Assembly: GCA_963674665.2 (NCBI GenBank)
Contig: CAXXPL010000011.1
Span: 62,001 to 126,000 of the forward strand
Direction of reading: 5' to 3'
Length of the DNA stretch: 64,000 bases
From: G963674665 sp963674665
GTDB taxonomy: Bacteria; Desulfobacterota; Desulfovibrionia; Desulfovibrionales; Desulfovibrionaceae
Positions 45,869 through 53,750 of the stretch are shown here, piece after piece. Every line of letters starts with the position of its first letter. Within the stretch, counting starts at the first letter, position 1. The position numbers were made by a program, and so were the translations under genes. Below the pieces are notes generated by a model. It searched no databases, had not been told where the DNA came from, and saw nothing but the letters and a program-made list of their open reading frames with translations.

Positions 45869-45897
45869 TTGACATGCTCCCGGTGTTTTTAGTAAAC
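45869..45897 (+). promoter_or_regulatory. Promoter candidate for the tRNA-Val/tRNA-Asp unit
   Basis: A perfect TTGACA -35 hexamer is followed after 17 bases by GTAAAC as a weak -10. Transcription would start a few bases before tRNA-Val. Confidence 0.5.
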
Positions 45898-45910
45898 ACT
45901 CTTCTTCCGG

Positions 45911-45986
45911 GGGCGGGTAGCTCAGCTGGGAGAGCATCGGCCTTACAAGCCGAGGGTCACAGGTTCGAGCCCTGTTCCGCCCACCA
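45911..45986 (+). tRNA. tRNA-Val (anticodon TAC)
   Basis: A 76-base cloverleaf with encoded CCA. The acceptor stem GGGCGGG pairs with TCCGCCC. The D loop is AGCTCAGCTGGGAGAGC, the anticodon loop CTTACAA has TAC, and the T arm is GGTTCGAGCC. All arms pair normally. Confidence 0.97.
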
Positions 45987-46047
45987 CCTTCAGGCAAATG
46001 CCTGTAAATTTGATTCAGGCCAGGATTCATGCCTGGATACCATATGC

Positions 46048-46124
<77 letters not shown>

Positions 46125-46133
46125 CAAAAGAAA

Positions 46134-46159
46134 GGGGTCGCATCGCAAGATGTGACCCC
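46134..46159. terminator. Perfect hairpin after tRNA-Asp
   Basis: GGGGTCGCATC and GATGTGACCCC form an 11-pair stem (one G-T pair) with loop GCAA, ten bases after the tRNA. The T run after it is weak, so it may be a processing or terminator hairpin. Confidence 0.5.
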
Positions 46160-46212
46160 AATTTCTTAATTACATCACGCTAGTAAGCCACGCACAGGGC
46201 TTTACTATACCT

Positions 46213-46244
46213 AAGGGCTGGGAGAGTACTCCTGGCCCTTTTTT
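46213..46244 (+). terminator. Intrinsic terminator at the left end of the island
   Basis: AAGGGC...GGAG pairs with CTCC...GCCCTT and is followed by a T run. It would end plus-strand transcription coming from the tRNA genes. Confidence 0.65.
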
Positions 46245-47004
46245 CGTTGGGCACAAAACGCGGACACAAAGAACATATGGAGTTGGTACTTCAGGTAGTT
46301 ATGACCGGAAATTTGGTGTTGCAGTATGAAATCATTGAAGCTATTGTTTAAAAAATACTATTGGAGACTACTGAATGCATTTCTTGTTAGGTATAATTCC
46401 TGGAGTTGTAGCTTGCTAGCTTTTATACAGCGAAAGTACATATGTATTCTACTTTGCTGTTCTCGCATCCATTTTGTACATCATATCTTCAATGACTGTC
46501 ATTATAGACGCTATTCGTATTGTTAGCGAAAGAACAAATATGGAAAAATTACTCAAGAGCTTCAACGGTGTTGATCTAGCATCATCAGTCAGTATAAGTG
46601 CACTGATTGCCAATTGTACAATGCCGACGTAGACAACGAACAACGGGTCAGATCGACATCTGAAAAACTTGTTTCGCCCCCTAGCTTGCCAAAGGCCGAC
46701 GAAATAATGAGGAGCAGAAGCACGGATTCCCATCTGTGCCAGGCACCATGAGCAAGAGGCTAGATAAATAGTAGCATCTGACTTCTCGCATAACAAAGTC
46801 GTTGACCCCAGAGCAGGCCATATCTGGGGACTACTTGTATGGGCCTGTACAAATTTAGTATAATTGGTTAATTAGTATGACCATTCAGGTTAAAATAGAC
46901 CGAAGGAATTGTGACGTAATGCACCCTAACGACACATGAAAATAAATTTACTATGACTGCCTTGCTAATTTCTCCTATTGCTCTCTCATGAGAATATCTT
47001 CCCT
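46245..47004. other. AT-rich left arm of the island, no confident gene
   Basis: About 760 bases of low-GC DNA between the tRNA terminator and the methyltransferase. A minus-strand frame near 46449-46660 encodes two hydrophobic stretches (FVVYVGIVQLAISALIL and FSIFVLSLTIRIASIM) and might be a small membrane protein or a gene remnant, but no ribosome site supports it. No integrase or transposase sequence was recognised. Confidence 0.4.
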
Positions 47005-48234
47005 ATGACAACTTATCAGATAACTACAAACGCAGATTGGGGAGACTATGTAAAACCTAAATTCTTGCGTTATACACCAATACACCGCTGGCTCGTCTTC
47101 CCGCATAGCTTCACGCCCGAATTAGTTGATGACCTCATTAATAAATGGGGATTAAATAGTTCTGACAAAATCCTAGACCCATTTGTTGGAGCTGGAACGA
47201 CCCTGATTGCTGCACAAAAAGCGGGAATCCCCTCTCAAGGCTATGATCTTTCGCCGTTCGCCGTATTGGCCTCAAACGTAAAAACAGCAAACTATATAGC
47301 AAATGACTTGTGTAAGGATTGGGATACGATCAAAAGGCGCTTAAGCACTCCTTTTAAAGGCCCCCTAAAAAAAGAATACCCTGATTTAATCCGCAAAGCT
47401 TTTGCACCCAACATTCTACTTGCCCTTGAAGAGACACGGTCTCAAATCATCCAACGAACCTCAAATAATCAGTCTAGGGCATTCTTTTTACTAGCCCTAC
47501 TTGCTATCATTCCTGAAATAAGCAGGGCGGAGGCAACTGGCGGTTGGCTGAAATGGGTGGAAAAAGAACCATCCATAGATGACCTTAAAACTGCGTTCAC
47601 TGACCAAGTTATGCTTATGCTTAATGACGTTCAAACTCTAAATGACAAGGAACTGGCTAAGGCGAGCTCTCAGATTACGGACGCGAGGTACCTGCCTGAA
47701 ACTGACCCAACTTACTCTGCTATTATAACATCTCCACCGTATCCTAATAGGCATGACTACACACGTGTGTTCGGGGTGGAATTGATGTTTGAGTTTTTAG
47801 ACTGGGGCCAAACCCGATCATTAAGATATCAAAGCATCCATTCTCATCCAGAGGCAAAGCCTATGCGCCCAGAGGTACAGGGCTATGTTCCTCCAATGGG
47901 ATTACAAAAAAGTCTTGAAAAAATCGAAAAGTCGGCTCCAAAACGTATCGTCAAAATGCTAAAAGGCTATTTTCTAGATTTATTTTGCTGCTTTAAAGAA
48001 ATGAACAGAGTAGCACTAAACGACGCAAAGATTGCGGTCGTACTTGGAAATGCTCAGTATTATGGTGAGCCTTTTCATGTAGACGAATATGCTGCCGAAA
48101 TAGGCGAACAAGTAGGATTGGTGTGCCAAAAAATCGTAACTGCCCGAATTAGAGGAAACAGTGCTCAGCAAATGAAAAAATACGGTCGCAATCCATCTCG
48201 TGAAAGTGTGGTTATTTTTAACAATAAAAGCTGA
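47005..48234 (+). CDS. DNA methyltransferase (SPPY type, probably N4-cytosine)
   Basis: A 409-residue SAM-dependent DNA methyltransferase. The SAM motif DPFVGAGTT is at residues 58-66 and the catalytic motif SPPYPNRHDY at 243-252. Motif I thus comes before motif IV with about 175 residues between (alpha-like order). SPPY is typical of N4-cytosine enzymes. The start was set at MTTYQITT; an in-frame TTG nine codons upstream is possible. No restriction endonuclease gene accompanies it. It is convergent with the five-gene operon, 10 bases apart at the stops. Codon use is AT-rich, unlike the flanking chromosome, indicating horizontal acquisition. Confidence 0.85.
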   Translation: MTTYQITTNADWGDYVKPKFLRYTPIHRWLVFPHSFTPELVDDLINKWGLNSSDKILDPFVGAGTTLIAAQKAGIPSQGYDLSPFAVLASNVKTANYIANDLCKDWDTIKRRLSTPFKGPLKKEYPDLIRKAFAPNILLALEETRSQIIQRTSNNQSRAFFLLALLAIIPEISRAEATGGWLKWVEKEPSIDDLKTAFTDQVMLMLNDVQTLNDKELAKASSQITDARYLPETDPTYSAIITSPPYPNRHDYTRVFGVELMFEFLDWGQTRSLRYQSIHSHPEAKPMRPEVQGYVPPMGLQKSLEKIEKSAPKRIVKMLKGYFLDLFCCFKEMNRVALNDAKIAVVLGNAQYYGEPFHVDEYAAEIGEQVGLVCQKIVTARIRGNSAQQMKKYGRNPSRESVVIFNNKS

Positions 48235-48244
48235 AAAAAAAATT

Positions 48245-48631
48245 TTAAAGAGAAACTATCTTCTTAGAAATCATAATTGCCATATCAATAGCTCGTTTAT
48301 CATAACTTAGCTTAGCGACCTCAGCTAGTTGCACTGTTATGTCAAATACAACAGAATCATTTTTTAAAGCGTGCTCATCTGCCGATGAAACGAACGCCCA
48401 AAAATTTTTCGCAAACTCAAACAACTCATCTGGCGTATTGTTTGACTTTGAAATCTCAAGAGCATCCTTAAGGTTATCATTATTTGCGTACGTATTGAGC
48501 AGATCATCTGAATTCCCTTGCAAGTACTGTCTCAGCTGAGACCATTTTGCATGAGTGTCAGGCGCAGATACGTTCACATTATGGGCCATAAACTTCCCCA
48601 CAAAACCAGTACGAGTTTTAAGTTGTGCCAT
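48245..48631 (-). CDS. Small soluble protein, last gene of the island operon
   Basis: A 128-residue, predicted mostly helical protein (MAQLKTRTGFVGKFMAHNVN at the N-terminus, YDKRAIDMAIMISKKIV at the end). I do not recognise the family. AGGAGGATAAAG directly precedes the ATG, the strongest ribosome site in the operon, and its start overlaps the membrane-protein gene by 14 bases. It may be a partner, regulator or immunity-like factor for the membrane protein upstream; that is inference from coupling alone. Confidence 0.7.
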   Translation of the reverse strand: MAQLKTRTGFVGKFMAHNVNVSAPDTHAKWSQLRQYLQGNSDDLLNTYANNDNLKDALEISKSNNTPDELFEFAKNFWAFVSSADEHALKNDSVVFDITVQLAEVAKLSYDKRAIDMAIMISKKIVSL

Positions 48632-49403
48632 CTTTATCCTCCTGCGGGCGTTTAGCCTGCATCTTCGCAATAATCTCTTCTAATGATTGAATGTCATCCT
48701 TCAAACTTGGCGCGTCCTTCATTTCTTCCGCGATTTGAGAAAGCAACTGTACCCCAATAACCTTTGCGAGGTCCATACCGATTTCCACCTTATGTGCCCC
48801 AGGCTGAAGGCTGCTCTCTTTGTATCGTTTATAGGACTCTCCAAGAGCATTGCCCTTTTCTCCATTAACATCAATAGCTTGTAATACGCATTTCCTTGCA
48901 AACTCCCAAACATTACTATCATCAACGTTATTCATGATCTCGCTGACTAAAGGCCTAAGTTTAGTATTTCGTATTATACCATACTGATGGTAAAGAACCG
49001 CATGAATCTTTTGGAAAAGGATCTGCAAAACTATTGATACTTTTTTATCAGCCTCACTCTGATCCGGACGATAGGAAGTTATGAGTGCAAAACCTACGCC
49101 TCCAATTAGGACTGCTAATAGATATGGGTGATCGCTAATTGAAAGTGACAAAATGTGTATTTCAAAAGTTTCTAAAACCTTGAAGGCTATGACAGCCAAT
49201 GTGCCGTTGTAAACAGCGTACATATGGCAGGGCCACGACCTAAGAACTACCATCGGCTTGTCGGTAAAATCATTTATAAATAAGACTAAGCCGACAAGGC
49301 CTCCAATAAAAAAGGCAAGGCAGGGAGCAAGGAATGCTTGTACCATAGGGGCGTATACAAATGCCTGAGTGTCGGCCAAGACAGATGTAAACCAAGTGTT
49401 CAT
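48618..49403 (-). CDS. Three-TM membrane protein with cytoplasmic C-terminal domain
   Basis: A 261-residue protein with hydrophobic segments near residues 20-45 (FLAPCLAFFIGGLVGLVLFI), 62-82 and 92-110 (YLLAVLIGGVGFALI). A soluble helical domain of about 150 residues follows (e.g. NVWEFARKCVLQAIDVNGEK) and ends in a charged tail. The family is not recognised. Of two tandem ATGs the second fits the GAGGG site better. It follows the peptidase-deaminase gene by about 40 bases and overlaps the next gene. In a defence-type reading this would be the membrane-acting or sensing component. Confidence 0.75.
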   Translation of the reverse strand: MNTWFTSVLADTQAFVYAPMVQAFLAPCLAFFIGGLVGLVLFINDFTDKPMVVLRSWPCHMYAVYNGTLAVIAFKVLETFEIHILSLSISDHPYLLAVLIGGVGFALITSYRPDQSEADKKVSIVLQILFQKIHAVLYHQYGIIRNTKLRPLVSEIMNNVDDSNVWEFARKCVLQAIDVNGEKGNALGESYKRYKESSLQPGAHKVEIGMDLAKVIGVQLLSQIAEEMKDAPSLKDDIQSLEEIIAKMQAKRPQEDKDGTT

Positions 49404-49446
49404 CATACCCTCAAATTAGTTTGCTGCTTTCATTATACTAATCATT

Positions 49447-51687
49447 CTACTTTTGTGTTAATCGTTCAACTTCATAATCATTGCCTACTAAAGATGTAGA
49501 AAAAATTAATCGCCCTTTATACTTAGCATTTAACTTTTTATTGTAGGAAGTATCAGGCTCATTGCAGCGGAAAAAGCGTAGTTGGCCAATTCGGTAACCA
49601 GGGAAAAGTCGAATAGGATTTGGACCTGCATTATATATCTCAAAAGTTATCGCTCCATGGAATCCAGGATCTATTAAATTTGCAGTCATATGGACCTGCA
49701 CTCCCAATCTGGCAAAACTACTTCGTCCTTCTATTTGTGCTGCAACACTGTTTGGGAACCCAAAATACTCCATCGTATGGGCCAACACGAACTGACCAGG
49801 CGCTAAAACAATTCCTGTCTTAAAATCAAGGTCTACAATAGACGAATTAGTCAAAACATTTTGAACAGATTCTGGATTCGTAAAATCAATCACACCACTT
49901 TGGTTTGGTTGGTAAGTTTGAAAAGTCGGTCCAAGTCGAATATCAAGAGAAGCTGAACCAAGTTGGGTCTTCAAATCAATCAACGGAATTACTTTTAGCT
50001 CATCATCTTCGAGTAGTTTCTTAATTTCCCTATCCACAAGAACAGCAGGGATATATATAGAATTTTCTTCACATTTTTCTGTGTTACTTCGTACTGGCTC
50101 CTGGCTTTCTATATCGGTATTCTTGGGCTTAAGCAAAGAAACCCATTCGCTTATTTGAAGAGATCGAAGAACAGCTTGATTAAACCTTTCAAAATATGGA
50201 GCTATATTTTCTTCAAACACTTTCCATTGCTCTTTATCCTGACTATTATGCAGTACACCAATGTGGCTAAAAAACTCATTCATCACTTCATCGCACAACG
50301 CCGTATCATGAGAAACCCAGGCAGCCAGCATTATGTCATATATAGATGTTTCTACCTCTTTAGATATATTTTCTTCTAATGAAATAGACGGAATAGGGTA
50401 TCCCCCATTCAACCTGTCCACAAGCCGTTTTAAAATCTTATTGTCAAATAACTGAGCAGCCGCTTTTAGCTTTTTCACATGCTGTTTTACATTCTCCGTG
50501 CCTTTGTCATCCATCTTGAAATGATCATTAAAGAAGGATGCAAACCACATTGCTATTTCGTATGCATCATCAAGCACCTTCTCGTTTTCATGCTTAAGCA
50601 AGTCTGACAAGGAAAAGTTCAATGGAGATACATCGTATTCAAGTGGGTAATCAAACTGCCATTGGTGATTTTCAAATATATGTTCGAGAACTAATAGACG
50701 CAAATAAAATGAAGGGTGCGTAGATGTTCCGATGTCCCGATGCCAATTTCTTTGAAGAACGAACGCGTTACGTTGAGCAAAGAGTATCGCTGGACCTGTA
50801 GCAAAATAGGCATATATATCGCACCAACATTCAGTTAACCAAGAACCTAAAACATCTTTTTTATCAGTGTTCTCTTTCGCTACTTCATTAATTCTTGAGA
50901 GTTGTCTAATAAAAGCCTTATGATATTCGTTTCGATATGGATCTTTAAAAAAAGCATCTACAATATTTTTGTGTTCTAACAATGCCCACTTCATCACCTG
51001 ATGCCCAACTTCATGGGCTAACACTGGCCAAGACAGAGGGTTTTGAGTTTCTTCTCGTGGTATGCTAATATGATATGACTCGTCATTTTCCTGGGTTAGC
51101 CCTGCGTACGCATCTGAATACACATTTCGCAAAGTTGGAATTAAGACCATGTTTTCGTATTTTTTTAACGGGTGATTCTCATAGGTAACCGTTCCGCAGT
51201 CAACACCCGAATACAGCACAAACTTTGTTTCATTCGATATTTCGCTAACTTCGTTAGAATTCTCATTTTCAGCACTCCCCTGCTTCGATTCGCCACTCTG
51301 ATCTGCAATTCCCTCTCTATTGAAAATTCTCAAAAATCTATATAGCTCTATAAGGATGTCTGGTTTAGGTAAAATAACCAACTCATCTGACAACAGAATT
51401 ACTGATTCGTACAAGCTTAGCAGTTCAGTATAGAGCTTTTTTTTCTCAGAATCATCAACACACGACTCGTATGAAGACAGCGAATAAATGAGCGCGCTAA
51501 AGATCTCCCGCAAACTCCTAATAAAATGTTTATTTTTATTTTTATGGCGGGAGTTTATATTTTTATGCCATGTGGAGGCTGTAGACTGAAGCTGGTCAAA
51601 AAGGACCGAAATGCGTTCAAGTATTACAAATACCAGATTATAAAGAAAAGGATCATTCTTTAACAAATGAATTCGGTTAAAAGTCAT
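49447..51687 (-). CDS. Fusion of an HExxH metallopeptidase-like domain and a dCTP deaminase domain
   Basis: A 746-residue two-domain protein. The N-terminal part carries a zinc-peptidase signature, HEVGH at 225-229, a possible third ligand in ECWCD (Glu286) and STHPSFYLRL (around 322-331), reminiscent of M48-type peptidases. From about residue 548 to the end lies a full-length dCTP deaminase domain. It has GSASLDIRLG, EGRSS at 653-657, HMTANLIDPGFHG with His666 and catalytic Glu683 in TFEIYN, and a YNKKLNAKYKG tail like that of E. coli Dcd. The ATG follows AAGGTGG and overlaps the upstream gene by 11 bases; an in-frame TTG five codons earlier is possible. Dcd converts dCTP to dUTP. The fusion is unusual. 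Confidence 0.85.
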   Translation of the reverse strand: MTFNRIHLLKNDPFLYNLVFVILERISVLFDQLQSTASTWHKNINSRHKNKNKHFIRSLREIFSALIYSLSSYESCVDDSEKKKLYTELLSLYESVILLSDELVILPKPDILIELYRFLRIFNREGIADQSGESKQGSAENENSNEVSEISNETKFVLYSGVDCGTVTYENHPLKKYENMVLIPTLRNVYSDAYAGLTQENDESYHISIPREETQNPLSWPVLAHEVGHQVMKWALLEHKNIVDAFFKDPYRNEYHKAFIRQLSRINEVAKENTDKKDVLGSWLTECWCDIYAYFATGPAILFAQRNAFVLQRNWHRDIGTSTHPSFYLRLLVLEHIFENHQWQFDYPLEYDVSPLNFSLSDLLKHENEKVLDDAYEIAMWFASFFNDHFKMDDKGTENVKQHVKKLKAAAQLFDNKILKRLVDRLNGGYPIPSISLEENISKEVETSIYDIMLAAWVSHDTALCDEVMNEFFSHIGVLHNSQDKEQWKVFEENIAPYFERFNQAVLRSLQISEWVSLLKPKNTDIESQEPVRSNTEKCEENSIYIPAVLVDREIKKLLEDDELKVIPLIDLKTQLGSASLDIRLGPTFQTYQPNQSGVIDFTNPESVQNVLTNSSIVDLDFKTGIVLAPGQFVLAHTMEYFGFPNSVAAQIEGRSSFARLGVQVHMTANLIDPGFHGAITFEIYNAGPNPIRLFPGYRIGQLRFFRCNEPDTSYNKKLNAKYKGRLIFSTSLVGNDYEVERLTQK

Positions 51688-52054
51688 AGTCGCCACCTTC
51701 AATAATTAAAGTTATTTTATATTGAATATAAAATATATTTTTTAACTCATCGATGGTTTTGACAGAATCTATACCCAGTGCTGTTTTTTTGGTGAGGTAA
51801 TTTACTAAATGATTTGGTGTAACAGTCCGATACCCATGAATAATCTTCAGTTCTAGCTCTCCTGATTCATGTTTGACCATCCCGTTTACAACCGCTTCGA
51901 GAATGGATGCCAATGGGTACGAGAACATGCACCAACGAAGGTCAAGGGTCACCTGTTGAGGCAATTCATAACTATTAATTTCCGAGAGCAACTTATCAAG
52001 GTGTGGTCGACTAGTCGGACGACGATAGCCCATTTCTCTGAAACTTATTATCAT
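51677..52054 (-). CDS. STAS-like (DUF4325-type) protein
   Basis: A 125-residue protein with a STAS-like core (QQVTLDLRWCMFSYPLASIL) and a C-terminal helical/beta region ending GGDYDF. It resembles the DUF4325 STAS-like domains that are often encoded beside GHKL ATPases. Its ATG overlaps the TGA of the ATPase gene by one base, and its own end overlaps the peptidase-deaminase gene, so all three should be made together. The likely role is a binding partner regulated by the ATPase, by analogy with anti-sigma/antagonist pairs; the evidence for family membership is moderate. Confidence 0.65.
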   Translation of the reverse strand: MIISFREMGYRRPTSRPHLDKLLSEINSYELPQQVTLDLRWCMFSYPLASILEAVVNGMVKHESGELELKIIHGYRTVTPNHLVNYLTKKTALGIDSVKTIDELKNIFYIQYKITLIIEGGDYDF

Positions 52055-53112
52055 CACAACTGTTCCTCACATTCCAAAAAGTAATAAAATGGGGTTTTTC
52101 CAACAACTCTAAAACTTGATCGCCACACATCGTTGTACGAGGGAGGGTCTTGGTCGATTGGACTAAGAGAACTTAAGACAAGACGACTATACTGATCAAA
52201 TACAGATATGTTAGTACCTATAGCAAGGCAATTGTTAACTATACTCGACATGCCGCAGCCGTAATTCTCCTCAGAATCGCTACCTGAAACCTCATCTGTC
52301 AAAGCGAGCTTATAACCATCTGCAAAGTTGCCTTTATTTTTTTTTGATGGATATGGAGCAAAAAATTTTTCAGAAATATGCTGATATATACCTGGTCCTA
52401 GGTCTCCAACAAGAAGATTGATCTTTGTTTTAGTCTCTGTTTCGATAACATCCAACCCTAAAAGTCCATCAGCATTCGCATGATCTGCAATATTTTTAAC
52501 AATTTCTTCTAGGACATGGGTTAGCTGATTACCCTTGTCTTGGTTACGCACAAAAACAGAATCAAAAACGGGATCAACATGATCAAAGAGCTTTTGAAGA
52601 ATATCCCTTCTTCTTTCAGTGTATTGACTAAAATCAAGATGACATAGGGGCATAGAGTTAACCCTTCTTAAAAATGACGCATGAACTACTGGCTCTAAAC
52701 GATTTTGGCAGTACTCATCGGCAAGCTCTTTTGAAAGACGAGTTTTTATAGCTTCAAAAAAACCTAGCTGTGAACACAACTTCATCATTTTGGGATCATC
52801 GTGCTCAACAACCCGTGTAACGAACGGTTCTTTATTGTCAGCATCTAGCTGCTTTTTCATATTTTTAATAATCGATCCTTGAAATAAACTGAGCTGTCCC
52901 CCAGTTGTTTCCTTCTCTTCCAACCTTTCGGGAAAACGAAGGTTAAACAGGTAGTGTAAGTTCAATGCTGAAGCTGCAAGGCCGCAAGACTCAAAACCTT
53001 CGCACTGACTTAAATCCAAAATACAGGTATTTTTGATATCAGCCCAAGAATTCGCAAGAGGAGAACAACCCATCTGTTCAGGCCACAAAGTCAACCGTGT
53101 GTCACGTGTCAT
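52054..53112 (-). CDS. GHKL-type ATPase protein, first gene of the island operon
   Basis: A 352-residue protein with a histidine-kinase-like (GHKL) ATP-binding domain in its C-terminal half. The N box is LEEIVKNIADHAN (200-212), G1 is VGDLGPGI (235-242) and G2 is NYGCGMSSIVNN (283-294). Residues 28-55 (CILDLSQCEGFESCGLAAS) look like a STAS-like strand-helix. No phospho-accepting histidine domain, receiver or transmembrane segment is present, so it is more like an anti-sigma-type kinase or ATP-driven switch than a classical sensor kinase. AGGAGGGACTCC precedes the ATG. The gene is AT-rich, as is the whole operon. Confidence 0.8.
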   Translation of the reverse strand: MTRDTRLTLWPEQMGCSPLANSWADIKNTCILDLSQCEGFESCGLAASALNLHYLFNLRFPERLEEKETTGGQLSLFQGSIIKNMKKQLDADNKEPFVTRVVEHDDPKMMKLCSQLGFFEAIKTRLSKELADEYCQNRLEPVVHASFLRRVNSMPLCHLDFSQYTERRRDILQKLFDHVDPVFDSVFVRNQDKGNQLTHVLEEIVKNIADHANADGLLGLDVIETETKTKINLLVGDLGPGIYQHISEKFFAPYPSKKNKGNFADGYKLALTDEVSGSDSEENYGCGMSSIVNNCLAIGTNISVFDQYSRLVLSSLSPIDQDPPSYNDVWRSSFRVVGKTPFYYFLECEEQL

Positions 53113-53632
53113 TTTGGAGTCCCTCCTCTTCAGTGGACACGTTTTCTATGGTTCAACTCTATCAATATTAGAAATTTGTCTGTCTGTATTTTTTGTAGTT
53201 AGAGGGAAAAGAAATTACCTTTTCAGGCAGTTAAAAAAAGTTCAATTATTCCACAGGAAATCTCCTGGATCGTACCTGATCAGCCAAGTTCATACCTTAC
53301 CTTGATCGTCAGAATCATCATTTCAAAATATTGCGGTATATTCATAAATATCTCTGCTTATGAGTCTGGTTGCAGGATATACTTTTAACTATTGAATGTG
53401 AAGATTTGAACCAGAAAAAAGGCCAGAACTCATGTCCTGACCCTTCATAGTGGTTTTATGGCTCCTGCCCTGCTACTTCAGCTTCAAGGTCGTCTCCAGG
53501 GCATCACGGCTTCCTTCTCTCCCAGGATATTCAAACCATCAGGCAACGGGCTTTCCCGTCTTATACAAATCGGTTGCGATGAGGCGAGGTATCACATGAC
53601 AGCTGGAGCGTTTCACACTGGGCATACAACGG
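53113..53632. other. Upstream region of the island operon and right edge of the island
   Basis: The left 330 bases are AT-rich and should hold the operon promoter; TAATAT near 53160-53170 on the minus strand is a possible -10 without a convincing -35. From about 53455 the composition returns to the GC-rich background. No tRNA 3'-end repeat or integrase was found at this edge. Confidence 0.4.
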
Positions 53633-53678
53633 AAAACCGCCCGTAGGGGCCGAGGAGGGACCCACCACGGGCGGTTTT
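53633..53678. terminator. Long inverted repeat at the island's right edge
   Basis: AAAACCGCCCGT and ACGGGCGGTTTT form a perfect 12-pair stem around a 22-base loop, with A and T runs making it a plausible bidirectional terminator. A second small palindrome, CCGGCC-ACAA-GGCCGG, follows at 53688-53703. Confidence 0.6.
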
Positions 53679-53724
53679 GATGAGGCTCCGGCCACAAGGC
53701 CGGTTACGACAGGTGCTATGTATC

Positions 53725-53747
53725 AGCGGATTATTCAAAAATCCGCT
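53725..53747 (-). terminator. Terminator of the sugar-acid operon
   Basis: AGCGGATT and AATCCGCT pair around a seven-base loop, directly after the last gene (dgoK) on the minus strand. The T run lies in the loop, so strength is uncertain. Confidence 0.55.
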
Positions 53748-53750
53748 TAA

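Noticed and set aside
46449..46796. 115-codon minus-strand frame with hydrophobic stretches
   Set aside because: No ribosome site, and the N-terminal half is not protein-like. It could be a remnant; not called as a gene.
53400..53700. Right-hand attachment site repeating the tRNA-Asp 3' end
   Set aside because: No copy of the T-arm or acceptor sequence was found by eye.
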